From Protonemura montana (Eukaryota; Arthropoda; Insecta; Plecoptera; Nemouridae), in the NCBI GenBank assembly GCA_947568835.1, contig OX387604.1, positions 13,359,076 through 13,423,075 on the forward strand: a stretch of 64,000 nt of DNA, read 5' to 3'. Within the stretch, counting starts at the first letter, position 1, and every line of letters begins with the position of its first letter. Below are positions 1-10,923 of this stretch, piece after piece. The position numbers were made by a program, and so were the translations under genes. Below the pieces are notes generated by a model. It was not told where the DNA came from. It made no database searches and saw only the letters and a program-made list of their open reading frames with translations.

Positions 1-243
1 ACTCTTGGTTTAGTTTCCAATTCCTGCCTGTCAGCTTACGTGTGCAAGAATAATCATACCTGACACACAGCAGACCAACTTTTAGCCTAACTAGGCCAAA
101 TCACTGTAATAATTTTTGAAAAATGTCAAATACCATATCATTTATTTGGTTATTTATTGATAAATCAACTATCAAATTTGCATTTTTATTGATACCAATA
201 TAATCCGATCCAATAATTATGGGTGGCATAGGTACTAACTCAC

Positions 244-3200
244 CAAACATAGTAAAGCCATGGAAGGGAATGACTCCACTTGGAGGGAAAATCACAGTGT
301 TTTCAATTGAAGCCGTGCGGTTCTTGAGGACTGCGTGAATTGGGTTTGCAGAACTGCAGTTGAGTACCGAGAGAACTTCCGAGTCCCGCGAGAAGCATAA
401 TAGCACCTAAAAATATTCTAGTATAAGGAGAATTCTAAATGGTAACTTTGGCATGCACTTGATTTTACCTGATAGAGAACATCTTCAAATACGAAGAACT
501 GATCATCGTTGGAAGCAGTCTGCTGGACATCCTTGATTATAAGTTTGTCAACCAACAGGTCGTACTGCAGGACTAGTTGCTTGAGGTTTTCATAATGTTC
601 ATTATTCTGCAGTAAAGAGTAAGGAATTAGAAAAAATCTCTGTTCAGTTGTCTAGCCAGTATGCAAAGAATCTGCCACTTTGTTTAATTCCATTAAACTG
701 CTTTTAGAAACAATCTTTAAATAGTTTTTTTTATATCTTTTTGGAAGGATGCACAAAGCCAATTAAAAGGAAAAAAACAGAGCACAATTTTCCAATAAAC
801 CGATTCAGCCTGAATGTAAAGTAATGTTTTCATGTCTTCGACTAACTTATTTTTCTACAGAATCATTCACGTTTGATATCACAGTGCATTCAAAGTCTTG
901 TTACATTCAGAGTCAGACTAATGAGTTCAAAACATAAATCAACCTTGATTAAAAATGAACCAGTACCAAAGCATTATCAAAAAAAAAAAGAGTGAATAGG
1001 TAAATCATTTGCTTAACTCACTGCTGGGCATCGAGTGCATCCCAATGTAAGTGCCCAAATCTGGCCCCTGAGAGCACGTGGACAGCCGCGCTTAAGAAAC
1101 TCCTGTGCTACTGGCGAGTGGTTTTCAGCAAGCACTGGAACAAGATGTAGCATTGAGTACCCACTGAAATGACTGCTGGTTTGGCTAGAAGGTATTCAAA
1201 AATCGTCACACCAACCCTTTTCTCCCAAAGTTGTTCGTTCGGTTTCAAGCGTAGGGTAGCCAGCAGCCATCGACTGCAAATCTGGATCCATTCCAACCAT
1301 TGTCTCTCCACGTGAGATCTCTGCATAGAACGATCGCTGTAATAGCACAAGAGATTGAACCAGTTAGAATTTTTCTCTTCCCTATTGGCCTATTCCATTT
1401 ATTTACAAAGCAGTATATTGAATTATGAAAAAAGAGGAGAGATCAAAGCTTTTTTTCATTACCTGGCACAATTTACCTTTTATTCATTAATTTTCTCCTG
1501 TTTAATAAACCACATCAACTTTTTACTAGCTTTCCAATTTTTCTTCTTTGCATTACATACGAAGTCTATTTTATTTTAATCATTTTATGTTTTTTTTTTC
1601 TTGGCTTCAAACCCTTTTAAAAAGATAATGCTTTTCTATTTTCTCTTTTTTGAAGTGCAAATTTCTAGGCTGTGAGATTAGAGGAAACGACTTGACACCA
1701 AGAAAAAAAAAACAATGAGATAACTGTTTTGAGGTAGCAATCCTAATGCTTAAAATAACATGAGTCAATGCGATCTCAGTTCAATGCTGTGATCTTGATT
1801 ATACAAAATTTGGAAATGAAGAATTACCAGCTGGGACATGCTCTTAACACGTAAAGGCAACTGCGTCAAGTCCCAAGCACGCTCTCCACTGCAACAGGGA
1901 AAAGGTGCACATGAAACAGGAAACTTCAGCACTTTATCAATTTCTTGACTAAGACCTTATTATTAACTTTCAAATAGAGAAAAATAACTCTGATGATGAG
2001 GAAAGAAATCAACTGGCCTTTGTCATTCAGTAAAATGTATATATCCTCCTTCCCTGTTTTATACGTTGGCTCACATTACCAATTGCCATAGTAGAAAAAT
2101 AGATTTTTGGCAAAATTTTTTCTGCTTGAACTTACTCGATACTGCGATAGTTAGGACTCCTGATCCAAAGAAGCACCTCCAAAAAGTCTTTAGGACCATA
2201 AACAGGGCGATATTGACTCAGATCTAAAAGATTATTAATGCAAGATGAGAAAGATCTGCGACATGTGCATAAGAAAGGGCTTAGAGTCTCAATTACTCAC
2301 CTACTTCGTACTGTCCAAGTTCATACCACTTTTCATCAACACACTCTTTGTCGGCTCTGACTCGGAAACGAGCAAGAGGCACCCGCAGTTCGTTAGTCAT
2401 CGTGTTGAAGGACTTGTGGATACGCTTCTCCCAGGCAATCTGCCAACATACTTATGTTAGTTGTATCTTTTCTAGAACTAAACGGGATCTCAAAAATGAC
2501 TACAATAAAAATTGACAAAACTGGCACAGGCTCATCAAAATTTTCCCAAAACCCATTGTTCTGAATAAATGACAGTTCCTAGACTCACTGGTCCAAGGCG
2601 CTTCTACCTATCTAAACAAGATTTTACTACAAAAATATATTCAAATTTATCTATAAGATGATAATTAATAACAATAAGATAATGTCTTGCTTTCCAGGTG
2701 GTATTAACTCAGTATAGTCTGCTAGGTACCTTTGCTTCTGAAACCTACCTGAGCTTTACGAAGATAAGCTAGGGGTTCTTTGTTGGGGTATCCATTTGCT
2801 CTGACATGATGGCTAGTGTTTTGCCTCACCCAGTGGAACACTGTATTCTTCAACTCGTTTTCTTTCCCAACTCTCTTCAATACCTCTGTCAGTGAGGCCT
2901 TAAAGTCTGACTTCAAAACGTCTGGAGATGATGTCATTTTCTGCCATAAATGTTAAACCATTATTATTGATGATACCCCAAAACAGTGGCACTTAACCAG
3001 CAACCATCGGTATTATTTGTGTGGCCCACCTCCACTAATGGTTTTCTTAAAAAGAAATATATAGAAATAAAATTAAAAAAATGAAACCACTTATAGTGTG
3101 CCTAAATTGTAATTTGTGATTTTCTCCTGTGATTTTTTTTTCTTTTCTATTCTTTTTTTAAAAACTGACTTTTGTTACAATTTATTATAATTTATCTTAT

Positions 3201-4507
3201 GACGTATTCTATGACATGATATATTGTTCTATTGAATAAAACACTACAATACAATACAATACAAAATATAATTAAAAATATAAAAAAATAATTAATATTT
3301 AAAAAAATAATTAAAATATAAAAATATAGAAATATCGTATAGAACATTGGAAGACATCATAGCTATTTGATTGGTATTTGATGAGTACAGAATTCATGAT
3401 CAGAAATAGTAGGACCTGCCAAATGAGCAAAACAATGCCAACTGTTATCAAAATCGCCAGCCCCTATGTTCAAAATCGAAAAAATTACTACTCGTGAAAT
3501 ATTGCAGATGGCCTCGACATTTACAAATTGCACAATTAAATATTGTTTTTTAACATTTTGCAATAAGCTTTAGCCTTGGTTTAGAGATGGATCAGGATTT
3601 TACTACATTGTCATAAAATTTTGGTTATAGCTCAAATAAAGAGTGTAACCAAAATGCATCAGAAAATGTTACAGGTAGGTAAAGCAATTGTCATTTGCTC
3701 CCCCATTTTATTCCAAGACTACCTCACCAATATAAACAATAATATAATATGTACATAAATAAAATTATAATAATAATAATAAGAATAAAAAATATATAAT
3801 AAACAGCTTAAAGTATCATAATTATAGGTATATTTACTTATAAGTACTTCTACCATCGCTGCTACCACCCATGGCTCTAAAGAAGCGAGTAATAAAATAT
3901 TTATCCATAGACATTTAAACACTTTCTACATCACAAGTTTACAGTGGTCTGCACTGAAGTAGGTGTCAGCTTTTTAGATTTAATGCTAAATTGAATTCTA
4001 GAAGTTTTTAGGCATCTTTGTCAGTTTTTTATCAAACTCAGCATCTTTAAAATATCTGGCAGATAATAATGAAAATGTGTTCCTATCAGCTATGCTGGGA
4101 TATGGGAGATATCCCAGCTCATAATCTTGCTTATAAGTTGTTTCAATAAGATACCAATTTAAGAGAGGGACAGGTAGGCATCCCAACTCATATTGGCTCA
4201 TTCACCCATTTTAAATAAATTTAATAACTCCCGAGTCCCTTTATTTTCCCCAGCTCAGCACCGTGATTCTACGCTTGTTTGTCAGTCAACATTTTTATGA
4301 TACATTTTTGTATCATGTAGGTTAAGCCAAAAAATTATTCATACTGTGTAAAGAAAGGATGTTTTTATATTTGAAGATGGGATGTTATAACTGGGAAAAT
4401 ACTACCTGAACATCGGAGTAAAAAAGATTGTACACTTTTGTATTCTGAATTTCTTCAGTAATTTTTTCTGCTGTGAAGTGAATACTTGTATCTGTTGCTT
4501 TATCCAT
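244..4507 (-). CDS. TBC1D19: TBC1 domain family member 19, partial (3' end off window)
   Basis: Nine exons on the minus strand: 4406-4507, 2749-2940, 2301-2439, 2136-2223, 1828-1888, 1216-1336, 1022-1134, 469-606 and 244-406. All junctions are GT-AG and keep one frame, giving 372 residues plus one base before the left edge. The start ATG at 4507 opens MDKATDTSIHFTAEKITEE. Segments recognisable from vertebrate TBC1D19 appear in order: YLRKAQIAWEKRI, QYRPVYGPKDFLEVL, PLRVKSM, EKVLAENHSPVAQEFLKRG, RALRGQIWAL, QYDLLVDKLI, ASNDDQFFVFED and VIPFHGFTMF. The TBC domain starts near residue 240 at the RALRGQIW block. TBC proteins are usually Rab GTPase-activating proteins; that activity is a family expectation for TBC1D19 and is not shown here. 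The C-terminal third lies beyond position 1. The first intron (2941-4405) is the longest. Divergent with SLC39A9. Confidence 0.93.
2941..4405 (-). other. TBC1D19 intron 1, no internal gene
   Basis: This is a long intron. Roughly 3130-3340 is extremely AT-rich with simple runs. A short open frame around 3998-4201 repeats a tyrosine/leucine-rich phrase twice but resembles no family I know and has no splice context. I see no exon here. Confidence 0.5.
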
Positions 4508-5612
4508 TAAAATATCGAGAATTTGTACAACCTGAGTACTTCTGAGTAAGCCTGGATGGGATAGTCGAACGTCTTATTGATTTAATATTTTCTTCTAGAT
4601 TAGGCACAAGTTTAACGAAAAGCTTGAATTCCGTGGGTAACACAACTTTTGTTTATTAATGGCGGCAGTCTGTCAAATGAATACGATACTGCCACTCCTA
4701 CAACAAAAAAGTTATTGAGATTATTTAATTTATGGTTGGAAATATTTGAATTTTCACAAAAAATTAACAGAGCGAGTAAAAACTTGGATTTTAATGTTGA
4801 CAGTAGGAGGAAATGTTATTTGAAGGTAAACTATCGCGTTTAAATATGTTAGCGTTGGTGAAACTTACAGTTTGAATTGAAATATCTTTATTACGCAAAA
4901 TATTTAAATACATTTCCAAATGTAACTTTATGCAAACTTGTTCTAATTTTGTTGTGAGGTCATAATGCTAATATTCCTTTCGAAGAGTTCGAGTTATTGA
5001 GGAGAATAATTGATTTTCTTCCAAAGAAAAAGCGCCACATCTTGATGGTTTTTTAAATTACAAATTACTTCAACTACTAAAATGATAATAACCATATTAT
5101 GAGAAGTCTACGGTCACACCTTATAATAACCACATCATATTGCAGCAATATTTAAGTCTATGATTGAAGAAATATTTGAAATTAGCTCATAATTTGGGTT
5201 CAATGAAGGTCACAAAATTTTGCAAAATCTTCCACTCCCACCGTTTACATTTCTTGTGATCCCAAATTTGATCCCAACCTAGATTAGATCAATGAATGCC
5301 AGTAGTTTTTAAAGAAAAAATACGTAAATTTTTATATAAAAATTATCCGGGATTACAGCAAACATCTTTCCCTGCATATGCCCTAGTGTACTTTTGACAC
5401 AAACTGTCAACGACAAAATTTTAGTTACTTATATCCAAAGCTTATATCTTTTCTCTAAGATTATACCAGTGCTGACGGGTGATAAAAAAGTGGGCAGTGC
5501 GCTAGAGCCGCACATTCCACAGATTTAAAAGGGATGCCAACGCGGCTGTTGCTGTCAACCTGCTCAAAGCCAGGACTTACTTTGTACATGTTTCGTTAAT
5601 AGAGTATTCATC
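4508..5612. other. Divergent intergenic space, TBC1D19 / SLC39A9
   Basis: About 1.1 kb between two divergent start codons. It should contain both promoters and 5' UTRs. I see no TATA box or CpG-dense core I would defend and no coding segment. A moderately GC-richer stretch near 5480-5580, just upstream of the SLC39A9 ATG, is the likeliest transcription start zone. Confidence 0.4.
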
Positions 5613-8388
5613 ATGGATGAGACAACGTTGTTTTTGTTATTAGTTGTGTTCATGCTAGTTGGTAGTTACTTGGTAGGCTCAATACCATTAACCGTGTCTA
5701 TGTCAGAGGTATGCGTTCCTAACCTCAAATTTTCTAATTCCACCTTATATACAACGTCACTTTAGGTGCTTAATGAAAATTTAATTATTTTAGGAAAAGT
5801 TGCAGTTAGTATCTGTCCTGGGTGCTGGTCTTCTCGTAGGCACGGCATTGGCAGTCATCATTCCAGAAGGGGTTCGGTCTTTGGGTGCTGGCGCTAATGT
5901 AGCTCATACTCACTCCGCAGAAGGTAACCATTAAAAGAGTTGCTTGAAACAAGTGCTTATTCTGACGCAAAAATTGAACATTATTTTTGATAGGACATGG
6001 CCCAGAGAAAGAAGAGGTGGATATCCACAGCCGAATTGGCATCTCACTCGTCCTTGGATTTGTTTTCATGCTGCTGGTTGATCAGTGCTCAAACTCCAGA
6101 AGTAGAGGTAAGCTCTGCATTTTTTATATTTTAATATAGGTAGTTTTAACCGGCTGCTTGGGCTTTTCTCACATCTTTCTTTTTGTGACACCTGCATCCA
6201 GGTATAAGGAAAAAAACACTTTTAAAATCATATGTGGTCAAAGTTCGGTCAGTATACTATTTATTTTGCGATTGTCTTGAGTTATGATTAATCTATTTGA
6301 GGTTAATAACCTGGCCAAGAAACCAGGGTTTGTGCTTTCCTCCAGAACTCTTAGTTCTAGAAGTCCCCCAGGTCTTTAAGTGTTTCACATGTTTTATTCT
6401 AGATGTAGAAGGAGGAAATAAGTCCGAACGAAGTGTCACAGCAACTTTGGGGCTGGTGGTACATGCAGCAGGTATTAAAAAGAAATTAATTTCTAAATTT
6501 CCATGGCGGAGTGGTTCAGAGCTGTTGTTGTTGGTGAAGTGTACGGTTTTGTTCTCTTCAAACTGTTTTTGGTCCTAAAAAGGACCTTGGCTTAAGTCTG
6601 GAGAAGATTTTGCTCTGTTGATACTGTTCTTAGGAGAGATATATTTTGACAATAGAGCAAAACCGTACAAAACACCAACAATTTCAAAAACTTCAGATTA
6701 TAACAGGAGTAGAACAGCCACAAATTTAAAGATAAACTGTCAAAGATTATGTTGAGATGTGTTTTACAGTTTTGCTCTGTGTTGAGGAGTTTTTTGGTCC
6801 TAAAAAGGGCCAAACGTCTCGACATTTCGACGGGCACAGCTCGCCATTTTTAGGAGAATGATGCTTTTGCAAAACCCATCTCAACATCCTACCACGGCTC
6901 TGAAAACAACCACGCAACTGTCAAAGATTAGATAAATGTTGTATACAAATATTTTCTACCTTTTACAGCTGATGGTGTGGCATTGGGAGCTGCAGCCCAA
7001 GTAGCACAAACAAGTGTAGAGCTGGTTGTGTTTATCGCAATTATGCTCCACAAAGCCCCTGCAGCATTCGGTTTGGTTACTTACATGCTACACGACGGTG
7101 CTGAACGATCTCGTATCCGCCGACATTTACTAGTCTTTTCATGTTCCGCTCCACTTCTTGCCATAATTACATACTTCGGAATTGGCCAGGCAAGTGAGAC
7201 TTTTTATTCGAGTCAATTTAGTTGTTCAATAAAAATAATAATCATCTTTTATTGTCTTATTATCTAAAAATAGGTACAGACATTTTTTATTAAGGCCCAC
7301 ACCAATCGAAGCCGGCCAGCCACGCCTGACGCTCCTTAACTCCTGTATTTTTCATGCTCTGTTGTTGTCTTCCTCCTCAAATTTCTCAATTACCATCATT
7401 CACAACTTATTCTCGTCCCACAAATTCTTTTCTTCCACTTCCTTCCAGTCAATATTTCACTTCTCTAGATCACCTTTAATCACTCCACTCAATTTCACTC
7501 TCCCCACCTTTCTTCGACTACCAACCGATGCTTAAAAATTCTGTCAAGGAATTCTATTCATATTCATCCGTTTCATGTGCCCGAACCATTGCAATCTCTC
7601 TCTTCCCATCTTAAATGTCAACCCTTTCACTCCCAACTCTTTCCTGATACTACTGTTTCTCACTTTGTCCATCTTTGTTTCTCCCTTCACACTTTTCAAA
7701 AATTGCATCTCGGCTGCCTGCAACTGTCACTCTTCTTTCCCGCTTATAGCCCACTTTACTGCCGAGTATGTAAGTATTGGCAAATAGTACATTTCGTACA
7801 CAATTAATATGCATTTGGTGGGGAAATCTTTGCCCCACATTAATTTTCGAACAGAATGGTAAAATGACGCTGCTTTGTGTACTCTTTGATTCATTTCTTC
7901 TTCAATTGTTGCTTTCTTATTTATAACACTTCCCAGGTATGTAAATGATTCAGTCTCCTTTGGTGCCATTTCTTTTATATATTTTCACACTCTTTTTCTT
8001 GGTATCTTTTTTCTTTCCAAAACCCTAATTTTACTCTTTTCATGACATCAGTGATTTCAGTGGTTTTCGATCACCTTTCTTGAAAATGGGTACTATTGTT
8101 CCTTTCCGCCAACCTTCTGGTATTTTCTTTTGCTTCCATACAATCATGATTAATCTGTGAAAATTATTGTTACAGGAAGGAAAGGAGACGTTGTCGGCCG
8201 TCGACGCCACAGGGACTGCCATGCTTTTCTCAGCGGGAACGTTTCTCTATGTGGCGTGTGTACATGTTCTCCCGGAGCTTACGTCACGCCATGGATCTCG
8301 ATCAGATGCCCTGAATGCAAAAGAACTGTTCTGTCTTGTGTTGGGCGCTTTACTGCCCTTGTTATTGGCATTTGGCCACCACCACTGA
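5613..8388 (+). CDS. SLC39A9: Zinc transporter ZIP9
   Basis: Six exons: 5613-5708, 5794-5923, 5994-6107, 6403-6471, 6969-7189 and 8176-8388 (TGA at 8386-8388), giving 280 residues versus about 307 in human. ZIP9 is a Golgi/plasma-membrane zinc importer of the ZIP (SLC39) family. The membrane-embedded metal site is intact: [14 protein letters not shown] in the fourth helix and [14 protein letters not shown] in the fifth. Other family blocks are [52 protein letters not shown] and HVLPEL. The loop between helices three and four keeps a few histidines and acidic residues but is shorter than in vertebrates. The frame runs through all junctions. Intron 5 starts with GC rather than GT (CAG then GCAAGT). 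Intron 4 holds a foldback element and intron 5 a LINE relic. Confidence 0.96.
6504..6925. mobile_element. Foldback/MITE-like element in SLC39A9 intron 4
   Basis: Contains an inverted pair: GTGTACGGTTTTG near 6537 and GAGCAAAACCGTAC near 6656, with flanking arms GGTTCAGAGCTGTTG (left) and CGGCTCTGAAAACAACC (right). The same arms occur in a separate element at 26941-27140. Two hairpins, 6571-6586 and 6796-6811, have the form of a metazoan histone 3' stem-loop on the minus strand. It is probably two nested or adjacent non-autonomous copies. No open reading frame is visible. Confidence 0.6.
7225..8165 (-). mobile_element. Degenerate non-LTR retrotransposon (LINE) in SLC39A9 intron 5
   Basis: Minus-strand translation gives reverse-transcriptase-family fragments: [20 protein letters not shown] near 8040-8150, then [20 protein letters not shown] and [13 protein letters not shown] near 7730-7960. 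These are followed, with frame breaks, by the typical LINE C-terminal run [11 protein letters not shown] and DLEK...DWKEV down to about 7330. The 3' end at 7225-7250 is an AT-rich (ATT/ATA) tail. The middle of the RT is missing. The 5' end of the relic stops only about 10 bases before the splice acceptor of exon 6. Confidence 0.85.
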
Positions 8389-8527
8389 CATTCTCTCATT
8401 AATCATTTGAAACGTGAAAGTGGTGCTGGTGTCACAACTGACTTTGACTAAACATACTCAAATGTGTCGAGTTTGCCTCAAAGTGCACTGGTGTACTGAT
8501 GTGTATTTATGTGTAGAATAATTTTTT

Positions 8528-8533
8528 AATAAA
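8528..8533 (+). terminator. Polyadenylation signal of SLC39A9
   Basis: AATAAA lies 140 bases after the stop codon. It is the first canonical signal downstream of the gene. Confidence 0.6.
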
Positions 8534-9282
8534 TCAGGTGACTGAAATACATCCTATCTAACTAATCCATTGATCCATCCTGAAAGTTGCTGTCAAACTG
8601 AACAAAGTAGTCCTCATTTGTATGAAGTAGTTTATTTGAAAAACTATGTGGAACATGGAATAACATAAACATGGTATTAATTCGTAACATTGCATATTGC
8701 ATGCTATTTTAGGGTCTAATACCTGTTGATCCTTGTTTTATGAAATATTTCTTAAAAAAAATAGTAACATACTGATCAATCTCACTGAGGCTAAGTCTTA
8801 CAGATCAAGTTTAAGGCTTACAGCTAAGCCTTTACTTGCAATATAAGTCCCTAGCCTGCCGCGGTTAGGATTCACAACTCACACAACAGCTGGAAATTGG
8901 ATATTTAGACTTAGCCTCCCCCAAATAGATCTCAAGTAGGGTGCTACAGCTTCAATTGCCTGTGTATGGTAAAACGTTTTTTTTTCCTTTGTTACTTATA
9001 AGTTGGCACAGATTTAGCTAATAACAAAAAAATGCTAGTAATTCCAGTAAATATAACAATAAGATAACAATATAACTTATACATTTTTTGACTGCAATTC
9101 GGTGCATTCAAAATATGGATAGTATAAAATCACAAGTGTACCTAAGTACAGAAATATTTAACTTGCAAAATACATTTTTTCAGAAGACAGTTACTAGCAC
9201 ATTTTTTTCGATCACAATTTCACAAGAGTGCCTAGCAGTCACAGTCGTTTTTTAACTGACAATACCACTTTCTGGTGATAAT

Positions 9283-9770
9283 ATGGTCATCCCATATCAA
9301 AACGGATAAAAAAGAACAGTCATCTCTCAAAAAACGAAATTTTATGCAATTGTGGCCAAGACGTTTCTATTGCTAACAGATTTTTTTCTCTCCGGTTCGA
9401 ACGGTTGGCAAGGACCGGAAACAGCATTACAGGCATGACTATTTTATTTCTCAAATTGCGTTGGCTATAGAAACGATACAAAGATAGCCAAAAAACCCAA
9501 AAAATAGACATAACATATCAAAGTAATACAAAGAAAATAGAAGATTAAGAATAGGAATGATCTTCATTAAAAAAAAATGCTTTTCATGGCCTTTCGAATA
9601 CATTTTTGGTCATATCTGAGCTGACGCAATTTGTAAAAGAAAATTGTCACTCAGAATTTGGGTGCCGTCCTACCGTTTCCGGTCCATCCCGAACAAACCG
9701 TTTGAACCAGAAGGAAAAAAATTAGTCGACAATAGGAATACTCGGTTGCAATCGTATGAAATATAATCAA
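9283..9770. mobile_element. Inverted-repeat MITE-like element
   Basis: The left end reads GGTCATCCCATATCAAAACG. The segment near 9395-9420 (GTTCGAACGGTTGG, GGACCGGAAAC) recurs inverted near 9668-9710 (GTTTCCGGTCC, AAACCGTTTGAACC). The right half matches 31130-31260 and the left half matches 31222-31380 in reverse orientation, so this is a dispersed family. The boundaries are approximate and no coding capacity is seen. Confidence 0.5.
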
Positions 9771-10153
9771 ATTATGAAAAGCGGAGGTTAATTTTCCCAA
9801 AATATCAGTTGCATGACCACTGAATTACCCAATACTTGCACATATTTTAAATCACAATTTCTTAAGTTTGCATAGCTGTAACAGAAATATTGAATTGGCG
9901 TAATGCAATTTTGCTAATGTCAAAACTTGCACATTGATCTTCCAGTCTCAAGATTTCACGAGTGGAATAAAATCTGCAAAAACACTTCTTAAAGTTTCAA
10001 CTTGGCTTCTGTGTTTTTTTGTCATTAATTCGTTTTAAGGTACCTGATTAGTACAATAGGCCTAGAGCTCGAGACTAATCACTATTGATATATTTTAGTC
10101 AGTCCCATCCAATAAGATATATTTTAATACATCAAACTTGCAATCATATGCAA

Positions 10154-10159
10154 TTTATT
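10154..10159 (-). terminator. Polyadenylation signal of PHF21A
   Basis: AATAAA on the minus strand, about 70 bases beyond the stop codon at 10231. Confidence 0.5.
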
Positions 10160-10230
10160 TAGTTTGATTTGAAGCTGAGAAGTAAAAGGCATTACTACAT
10201 TCTGGAATGTAAGAGAGCTATCAATATTTT

Positions 10231-10885
10231 TTAATGAGATTCTCCAGCTTTTTTGCCAGATTGCATTAGGTTTACAAACTCTTGGATATGTTTAATTTTT
10301 TTCCTGATCGTCTCTTCAGTATCTAAGAGATTTCTTCTCATGGAAGACTGTACCTGAAACAGTTCTAGCATGAAATATTTTGTAGTTTTGTTCCAGCAAA
10401 CCACACTTGTAAAAGATTAATGCCATTAATGCCATTGGCCAATTATTATATTGGCCATTTACCAAGTTGTGCTTATTAATACTTCAGACAGTATAAAAAA
10501 ATCTTCATGCATCAATTTTAAAGAACAAGTCCATTTTACAAATTTATTTTGTTCGTAAATGCCTAGAGAGACAGCTCAGGAATGGTGGATATCAAATCCA
10601 CTCTATATGGGTTTGCCCCCTCTCGTGAAAGTACACTGAAAAAACAAAAAGAAATCATAAAAACAGATGCTAGTATTATAAACCTAAAACTGATAATCAA
10701 AGCTCAATGCTAAAATCCACTGGTGGAGCTCTGTTTTTTTGGGGGCACTCGGAGCAATTTTCAAAAGAATGTAGATGAAACAAAAGTGTCGTCAGTGTTG
10801 TTGGGGCTGCACATGAAAAAAATATATAGTAATAAGCTTGACCAAGAACAGTAAATTGATTTTTCCTACCACGGGAATATAATTG

Positions 10886-10923
<38 letters not shown>

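Larger units (their letters stand above)
8534..10230. other. Convergent intergenic space, SLC39A9 / PHF21A
   Basis: Non-coding, AT-rich sequence between two convergent genes. It holds the 3' UTR of PHF21A and one MITE-like element (9283-9770), and I see nothing else of note. Confidence 0.5.
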
